This document shows, piece after piece, positions 59,116 to 64,000 of a stretch of 64,000 bases of DNA. The stretch lies in assembly GCA_900539345.1 (NCBI GenBank), contig UQBS01000006.1:20385-84384 (forward strand), written 5' to 3'. Every line of letters begins with the position of its first letter. Positions within the stretch are counted from its first letter, which is position 1. Both the position numbers and the translations under genes were made by a program. This stretch comes from an uncultured Coriobacteriaceae bacterium (GTDB lineage Bacteria; Actinomycetota; Coriobacteriia; Coriobacteriales; UMGS124). Below the pieces are notes generated by a model that searched no databases, had not been told where the DNA came from, and worked only from the letters and a program-made list of their open reading frames with translations.

Positions 59116-60312
59116 TTACTCCAATAGCCAATCGATGAGGTTGACTCCTTGGATGCCGTTGCGGCTTCGGGGAAACTCATCGAGCGAGAGCACGGTCTTG
59201 GGGTAATTGTCGGGGATGGCTTCCAAGGCGGAGAACTCACGCTCCTGTGTCTGAGGCGACGCGATGATATACGTCACTTGGAAGTAAGCCCGCTCCTCTC
59301 CCCGGACTGCCACGAAGTCCACTTCCTTGTCGCCGGCTTTGCCAATGCGCACCTCATAGCCTCGGTGCAGCAGCTCCATGCATACGATGTTTTCAAGCAC
59401 CTGGTCTATAGCGTTCGCATTGGCATAGCCCAGGGCCTGACGAATACCTTGGTCGACCAGGTAGAACTTCTCGTTGAAGCGCAAAGCCTGCTTGCCGATG
59501 GAGTCCTCGCGCTTGACGCGATAGATGAGGCAGGCTGCTTCCGCCGCGCGAAGATATCCGTAAACCGTCTCTACCGAAACTTTGCGCCGCTCGGACTTGA
59601 GGTACGCCGCGATGTTTGTGGCCGAGAACGTGTGCCCGACCTGTTCGATGACGTAGCCCAGTACCCTGGTGAGCAAATCCGGATCGCGCACGCCGACTCG
59701 CTGAACGACATCCTTAAGCAGCACCGTGGAATAGACCCCTTCGACGTACTGCAACGTGGGGGCCTGCTCGAATGCGAGTTCGCTTTGGAAGGGGAAACCG
59801 CCTTGAACGAGGAAACGCTTGAATGCCGTGCGCGAGTCCGTGGGCGCAAGTTGGTTAAGTCCGGTCAGGTATTCCTTGAAGGAGAGCGGGTACACCGGAA
59901 TCTGTACATAGCGTCCGGTGATGAGGGTTGCCAGCTCGCTAGAAAGCAGGTGGGCGTTCGAACCGGTTATGTACAGGTCGACGTCGAAGTCGACCATGAG
60001 CGACCTCAGGGTTCTTTCCCAACCTTCAATCTCCTGGACTTCGTCAAGGAAGATGCGCGTCTTTCCTTGAGGGGCAACGCGCTCGGATAGGTAGGAGTAA
60101 AGCTGGTCTGCCGTATTGATGCTGGCAAACATGCCCGACTCGAGGTTCATGGTGATGCATGCGGTTTCTGGAACCCCAGACGCCAACAAATTGTCGCGTA
60201 CTTGCTTGAGAATGGTGGACTTTCCAGAGCGACGTACGCCGATAAGCACCTTGATGACATTCGTCCCAACGAACGGCTTGATCGCATCGAGATAGGTGGG
60301 TCGATCAATCAT
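59116..60312 (-). CDS. ATPase with AAA_14 and DUF4143 domains
   Basis: The 398-residue protein has an N-terminal P-loop ATPase domain (Walker A IGVRRSGKSTIL near residue 25; Walker B RIFLDEVQEIEGWE near 90; ITGSNAHLLSSELA sensor near 120) and the C-terminal DUF4143 nuclease-like fold (YGYLRAAEAACLIYRVKRED, then KFYLVDQGIRQALG and EVDFVAVRGEERAYFQVTY). The last part resembles a restriction-endonuclease-like core (GDKEVDFV, QVTY). Role unproven; often mobile or accessory in bacteria. Start at 60312 with GGGGGCAGC; the earlier ATG at 60336 has no site. The promoter region carries TAGATTC repeats. Confidence 0.88.
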   Translation of the reverse strand: MIDRPTYLDAIKPFVGTNVIKVLIGVRRSGKSTILKQVRDNLLASGVPETACITMNLESGMFASINTADQLYSYLSERVAPQGKTRIFLDEVQEIEGWERTLRSLMVDFDVDLYITGSNAHLLSSELATLITGRYVQIPVYPLSFKEYLTGLNQLAPTDSRTAFKRFLVQGGFPFQSELAFEQAPTLQYVEGVYSTVLLKDVVQRVGVRDPDLLTRVLGYVIEQVGHTFSATNIAAYLKSERRKVSVETVYGYLRAAEAACLIYRVKREDSIGKQALRFNEKFYLVDQGIRQALGYANANAIDQVLENIVCMELLHRGYEVRIGKAGDKEVDFVAVRGEERAYFQVTYIIASPQTQEREFSALEAIPDNYPKTVLSLDEFPRSRNGIQGVNLIDWLLE

Positions 60313-60366
60313 GCTGCCCCCTGTAATAGATTCCATTTCAGTAAAAGTAACCGCAGTTTTGACAAC

Positions 60367-60390
60367 TAGATTCTATTATACTGGAATCTA
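60367..60390 (-). promoter_or_regulatory. TAGATTC inverted repeat around the -10 box of the ATPase gene
   Basis: TAGATTC (60367-60373) and GAATCTA (60384-60390) are inverted around a consensus TATAAT on the minus strand (60375-60380). A third TAGATTCC-like copy lies near the start codon (about 60323). The layout suggests an autorepressed or otherwise regulated promoter. A clear -35 is not seen. Confidence 0.5.
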
Positions 60391-60426
60391 TAAGGCTAAA
60401 TCGAAAACGTTCCCATCGAAACAGAG

Positions 60427-60468
60427 AAACCCTTGCAGCAGGAAGTAATTCCTAGCCGCAAGGGTTTT
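60427..60468 (-). terminator. Terminator-like hairpin beyond the MOSC gene
   Basis: AAACCCTTGC (60427-60436) pairs with GCAAGGGTTT (60458-60467), with a further AGGAA/TTCCT stem inside. It stands 143 bases after the MOSC gene stop on the minus strand. The remainder of the gap to the ATPase start shows no gene. Confidence 0.65.
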
Positions 60469-60610
60469 CTTGGATGTGTCCCTTGGTTCTTTAGTGGTCT
60501 TTCCGGAGATTGTCTTCGCGGCGAATGTAAAAAGGACAAAGGCGCGGTTTATGCGCCATTGGCCCGGGTTTTCGCAGCATTCGGTACGAGGACAGCAAAC
60601 GCAGGAAAGC

Positions 60611-61129
60611 CTACGCGACGAACGGCGCGCCTTTCTGGGCGGCCACACAGGCGGCGGCGTAGGCCGCGACCTCGGCGGTTTGCTCGGGAGTGGGGTTGCG
60701 GGTGATCTCGATGGTGTCGCCGGGATGCACGGCGCCGCCCTTGATCACGCGCACGAACACGCCCTCGTGGGGCATGATGCACTCGCCCATGGAATAGTAG
60801 ATGGCGCAGTGCGTGTGGCATTCCTTGCCGATCTGGGTGAGCTCGAGCTCGACGCCGCCCGAGGTAGTGAATCGCGTGCCGAGCGGCAGGTGCTTGAGGT
60901 CGAAGCCTTCCACGATGAGGTTCTCACCGAAGGCTCCGTCGGACACGTCGGCCCCGCGGTCCTTGAAATCCTCGATGGCTTCGAATCCCAGCAGGCTCAC
61001 CTGACGGTGCCACTTGCCAGCATGCGCGTCGCCCTCGATGCCCCAGTCTTCCTTGAGCTCCACGCTGGCCTGCGGGGTCTTTTGAATCCCCTTGCGGTCG
61101 CTGGTGCAAACGGCGTGAATGGTGCCCAT
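60611..61129 (-). CDS. MOSC domain protein
   Basis: The 172-residue protein is a stand-alone MOSC domain, the type found at the end of molybdenum cofactor sulfurase and in YiiM-like proteins that bind sulfur carrier or molybdenum cofactor. Motifs are DWGIEGDAHAGKWHRQVSLL near residue 28, SDGAFGENLIVEG near 65, and the conserved Cys in GKECHTHCAIYY near 108. A stand-alone MOSC at this length may deliver sulfur to, or finish, a molybdenum or tungsten cofactor (inference). The start follows AGGAGAGAAC. It is monocistronic. Confidence 0.88.
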   Translation of the reverse strand: MGTIHAVCTSDRKGIQKTPQASVELKEDWGIEGDAHAGKWHRQVSLLGFEAIEDFKDRGADVSDGAFGENLIVEGFDLKHLPLGTRFTTSGGVELELTQIGKECHTHCAIYYSMGECIMPHEGVFVRVIKGGAVHPGDTIEITRNPTPEQTAEVAAYAAACVAAQKGAPFVA

Positions 61130-61416
61130 ATTTTGTTCTCTCCTGTGTTTTCTCTCCCTCAGTTCCCTGCCGGGAGTCGGCTGCGCGCATCTTAGACGAT
61201 TTTTCTGCTCAAGAAAACGGGGAATGTGGACAGAATCGCCCAATGGCAAAACCCGGTGTAGCCGAATGGGCGAATATGCCCCTTAAACAGCAGTTTCCTG
61301 AAGTTTTCCTGAGCCGCAGGGGGTACACTAGCCATATCTGTGTTTGCCGTGCGGGCTGCACCTTCCATGACTCATTGCCAGCCTGCCTGTACGTGAGCGA
61401 GAAAGGTAGGCAAGGA

Positions 61417-64000
61417 ATGAGCGAAGAGAATTCCTGGCTTGGACGCAGGGTTGTCGCGGCCGGCGCGACCCTGCTTGCGGTCGGCACCCTGGCATGGGCC
61501 GCCCCCGCTTTGGCAAGCTCCGGTGGCGACCCGCAAGCCACGGTTGTAGACGATGCATCCACCATCAATTGGGTGACTCCCGACGATGCCGGCGGCCCTC
61601 CTCCGCTTCCCGACGACATGGGTGAGAACCCCCGCCCCGGCATGGATCCCGTGGGCGCCCCCGAAAAGAGGCATGGCGCTGCGGAGGGTGAGGTGCTGGC
61701 GCCGCCCGTCAAGGTCGACCCCGAGTGCGCTCCCGCCGATGACTGCGTGACGCTGTGGGTCTGGGCCGCCTCCATGATGGTCGATCCCGATATCACGATT
61801 CGTCAGATGAACGCCTGGCGTGCCCAGGCGGCCGAGAAGGGCGCGTGCAACGCCGAAGGCGAGTCCATTGCGGGCGAGCCGCTCGTATGGAGCGATTCCC
61901 TGGCATTTGCGGCCCAGGAGCTGGCTGTCGAGCTTGCTCTGGGTGCCGACCCCGCCACGCTCGAGCGACTGGACGGCTCGGGCAGCGTCATCAACGGCGA
62001 AGGCAACACGTTCTTCCCCAACACCCACATCACGGGTGTCAACATTTCCAACCTCACGAGCATACAGGGCACGCTTGACGCCTGGTATGTGCAGTCAGAG
62101 GCATACTGGTATGGTCCCCAGAGCACGGTGTACTACACCACGGGCGACTATGCCAACGCCGTGTCCAACGAGGCCAAGGCCGTGGGCATGGCGTCTGTCA
62201 TGCTTTCCAACCAAGAAGTCTATACGGTCTGTCTCTTTGGCGACGCGGCTCCCGAGGAAGTGGATGGCACCACGTATGCCCCCATGACGGGCGGTGCCAT
62301 CTACCAGGGCGTGAACGTGCAGAAAGACAAACTCATTTTCGAGCTCGTCGCCCCTGAGACCCTGACGGTCGGTGAGCCGGTTGAGCTGGGCATCAACGCC
62401 TCCACGACGCTCACGGGAAATGCCGTGGGCCGTGCCGCAGGCGTTGCCATCGACCCGACCGAGCTGTTTGAGCAGGCAACGGTGCAGGTCGTCCAAGACG
62501 GCAAGGTTGTCGGTGAAATTGCGGGTGGCAAGCTTCGGGCCCTGGGCGGATTTGTGTCCGGGCCTGCGACGCTGCAGGTTGTTATGGCCGACGAGGTCGT
62601 AGCCAGTGCCGAGGTCGAGGTCGTCGCAGTGCCCACGGCCCTGGGCGAGAGCGCCACCATTATCTCGATGGTTCCCAGCGGCGATACGTTCGAGCTTCCT
62701 CAGACGATGAGCGTCCTGTGGACGGGCGGTGCGACAACCGACGAGCCGGTGACGTGGGAGGCCTTGACCGACGAGCAGCTTGCCATGCTGAAGAGCCGCG
62801 AGGGCGGCTCGTTCGAGGTCGCGGGTACCGTGGAGACCCTGGGCGAGGACGTCACGGTGAAGGTGACCGTCCTGCCTGCCGTGCCTGTGTATGCCGACAT
62901 GCCCCCCGCCCAGGAAATTTGGGTGGGGGGCACTCCCGCGCTTCCTGAAACCCTAACCGTCACCTGGTCCAATGGCGACGTGAGCGATGAGCCTGTGGCC
63001 TGGGACGAGCTTGACACCACCGTTGCCGGGACGCTTGCGGCCACAGGTACGATCGAAGGTCTTTCCAGCCCTGTGACGGCGCAAGTGACGGTCAAGCCGC
63101 TCGAGGTCGCAAGCGTTGAGGGGCAGGATGTGGAGCTCGATATCGCGAGCGGCGAGATGAATGCCGACGCCCTTTTTGTGGCATTGCCGGCCACTGCCGC
63201 GGTAAGCTGGTCTGATGGCAGCGTGACCGAGGAGCCCATTGCATGGAGTGCGCTTCCCGGCGAGCAGGAGGCCGCGCTTTCCAGCCGCGGGGGCGCTGCG
63301 TTTACGTTGAGTGGCGTGGTTGGCGAGACGGGCGTTGCGGCCAGTGCGAAGATCAAGGTTGAAGCGGCGACAATGGTGTCTGCCGAAGCGGTGCCTGCCC
63401 AGGAGGTCTGGGTGGGCGGCGCCCCCGAGCTCCCCGGGACGGTGGCCGTCACCTGGTCCAACGGCGACGTGACCGACGAGCCCGTCTCCTGGGGCGCGGC
63501 CGACACCTCCCAGCCCGGCTCCCTCGAGGTCGCAGGCTCGGTCGAGGGCCTGGCCGACCCCGTCGTGGCGACGGTCGATGTCAAGGCGCCCGAGGCCGTG
63601 TCGGCCGGCGACGGCGAGCCCATGGCGGCCTCCGTGCCAAGCGGCTCCTCCGCCGCCGACGCCCTGGCGGCCCTGCCCCAGACCGTGCCCGTCGCCTGGT
63701 CGGACGGCTCGGTGACCGACGAGCCCGTCGCCTGGGCCGAGCCCGACGCCGAGCAGCTCGCGGCCCTGTCCAGCCGCGAGGGCGGCACGGTCGAGGTGCA
63801 GGGGGCCGTGGGAGACACGGGCCAGGCCGTGAGCGCCACCGTCGAGGTCGCCCCCGCAGAGCCCGTCTCCGCCCAGGGCCCCGCAGCCCAGGAGGTCTGG
63901 GTGGGCGGCGCCCCCGAGCTCCCCGGGACGGTGGCCGTCACCTGGTCCAACGGCGACGTGACCGACGAGCCCGTCTCCTGGGGCGCGGCCGACACCTCCC
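61417..64000 (+). CDS. Large exported protein with CAP-like domain and bacterial Ig-like repeats (3' end outside window)
   Basis: The gene is open through base 64000, so the C-terminus is missing; 861 residues are visible. The start has GGTAGGCAAGGA before it. A signal peptide (WLGRRVVAAGATLLAVGTLA, then APALAS) is followed by a Pro-rich linker. Residues about 130-280 resemble a CAP/SCP domain (LVWSDSLAFAAQELAVEL, then LDAWYVQSEAYWYG). From about 420 on there are six Ig-like (Big_4-like) modules, each with a Trp-Ser-Asn/Asp-Gly-x-Val-Thr-Asp-Glu-Pro phrase; Trp codons lie at 62719, 62965, 63208, 63454, 63697 and 63943. Probably a surface adhesin or wall-associated protein. Confidence 0.85.
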   Translation, partial: MSEENSWLGRRVVAAGATLLAVGTLAWAAPALASSGGDPQATVVDDASTINWVTPDDAGGPPPLPDDMGENPRPGMDPVGAPEKRHGAAEGEVLAPPVKVDPECAPADDCVTLWVWAASMMVDPDITIRQMNAWRAQAAEKGACNAEGESIAGEPLVWSDSLAFAAQELAVELALGADPATLERLDGSGSVINGEGNTFFPNTHITGVNISNLTSIQGTLDAWYVQSEAYWYGPQSTVYYTTGDYANAVSNEAKAVGMASVMLSNQEVYTVCLFGDAAPEEVDGTTYAPMTGGAIYQGVNVQKDKLIFELVAPETLTVGEPVELGINASTTLTGNAVGRAAGVAIDPTELFEQATVQVVQDGKVVGEIAGGKLRALGGFVSGPATLQVVMADEVVASAEVEVVAVPTALGESATIISMVPSGDTFELPQTMSVLWTGGATTDEPVTWEALTDEQLAMLKSREGGSFEVAGTVETLGEDVTVKVTVLPAVPVYADMPPAQEIWVGGTPALPETLTVTWSNGDVSDEPVAWDELDTTVAGTLAATGTIEGLSSPVTAQVTVKPLEVASVEGQDVELDIASGEMNADALFVALPATAAVSWSDGSVTEEPIAWSALPGEQEAALSSRGGAAFTLSGVVGETGVAASAKIKVEAATMVSAEAVPAQEVWVGGAPELPGTVAVTWSNGDVTDEPVSWGAADTSQPGSLEVAGSVEGLADPVVATVDVKAPEAVSAGDGEPMAASVPSGSSAADALAALPQTVPVAWSDGSVTDEPVAWAEPDAEQLAALSSREGGTVEVQGAVGDTGQAVSATVEVAPAEPVSAQGPAAQEVWVGGAPELPGTVAVTWSNGDVTDEPVSWGAADTS
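63397..64000 (+). repeat. 489-bp supra-repeat inside the Ig-like protein gene
   Basis: Bases 63397-63511 and 63886-64000 are identical over 115 bases by direct reading, at a distance of 489. The second copy is cut by the window edge. The unit covers two Ig-like modules of 82 and 81 codons. The identity points to a recent duplication or gene conversion, and this part has more C and G in third positions than the earlier part of the same gene. Confidence 0.85.

Noticed and set aside
62700..63995. 431-codon Ser/Thr-rich open frame on the minus strand at the right end
   Set aside because: It is the antisense of the Ig-repeat gene; the repeats create it. The plus-strand frame has signal peptide, ribosome site and domain motifs.

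Overview
The window looks like a chromosome segment of a strictly anaerobic, GC-rich actinobacterium of the class Coriobacteriia, most likely the Eggerthella side of that class. The signs are an actinobacterial integration host factor (mihF), Tat-exported flavin and molybdopterin reductases, large LuxR-type regulators with a multi-pass membrane domain beside those reductases, ferredoxin-based central metabolism (four-subunit pyruvate:ferredoxin oxidoreductase, lactate dehydrogenase with a ferredoxin-bearing EtfA) and strong bias to C/G in third codon positions. The genus assignment is inference; no rRNA or tRNA gene was seen.

Layout. 1-3.5 kb: tail of a flavin reductase, then a FecCD-type metal or metal-chelate ABC importer. 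3.7-11.1 kb: a respiratory reductase locus with an unknown cytosolic protein, a Tat-exported molybdopterin oxidoreductase, its four-cluster ferredoxin subunit, a TorD chaperone and a LuxR-type membrane regulator. 11.1-13.1 kb: a Fic protein behind an unusual AT-rich repeat region, then a convergent molybdenum-binding Mop protein. 13.4-17.2 kb: two exported proteins, one transglutaminase-like. 17.3-23.1 kb (minus strand): a second LuxR-type membrane regulator, a Tat-exported flavin reductase, a lipoprotein and a double-HTH regulator. 23.3-29.1 kb: phenylacetate-CoA ligase family protein, TSCPD protein, Rrf2 regulator, an unknown protein and a two-component system. 29.2-35.1 kb: purC, purL and small membrane proteins. 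35.2-44.6 kb (minus strand): D-lactate dehydrogenase/EtfB/EtfA, a two-domain transglutaminase-like exported protein and a fused CydDC-like exporter, ending in a repeat cluster. 44.9-48.3 kb: mihF and the por operon. 48.5-59 kb: mixed housekeeping and membrane genes (TlyA, an HTH regulator with a molybdate-type binding domain, a CmpB-type membrane protein, serS, a PEBP protein, an MFS transporter). 59-64 kb: a DUF4143 ATPase, a MOSC protein, and the start of a large exported protein with a CAP-like domain and bacterial Ig-like repeats that runs off the window.

How parts fit. Several genes point to molybdenum use: the molybdopterin enzyme with its chaperone, the Mop storage protein, the MOSC protein and the HTH regulator with a periplasmic-binding-like domain. 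A GTTGTACYAAC-type site precedes both the Mop gene and that regulator, which suggests a small molybdate regulon (inference). Lactate oxidation through Ldh-EtfBA needs reduced ferredoxin, which the por products can supply from pyruvate.

The least explained structures are a family of nested-hairpin repeats (35.2-35.45 and 51.9-52.3 kb) whose arms differ in sequence between copies but still pair, the 23-bp repeats plus four alternating 12-bp repeats in front of the Fic gene, and a recent 489-bp duplication inside the Ig-repeat protein.
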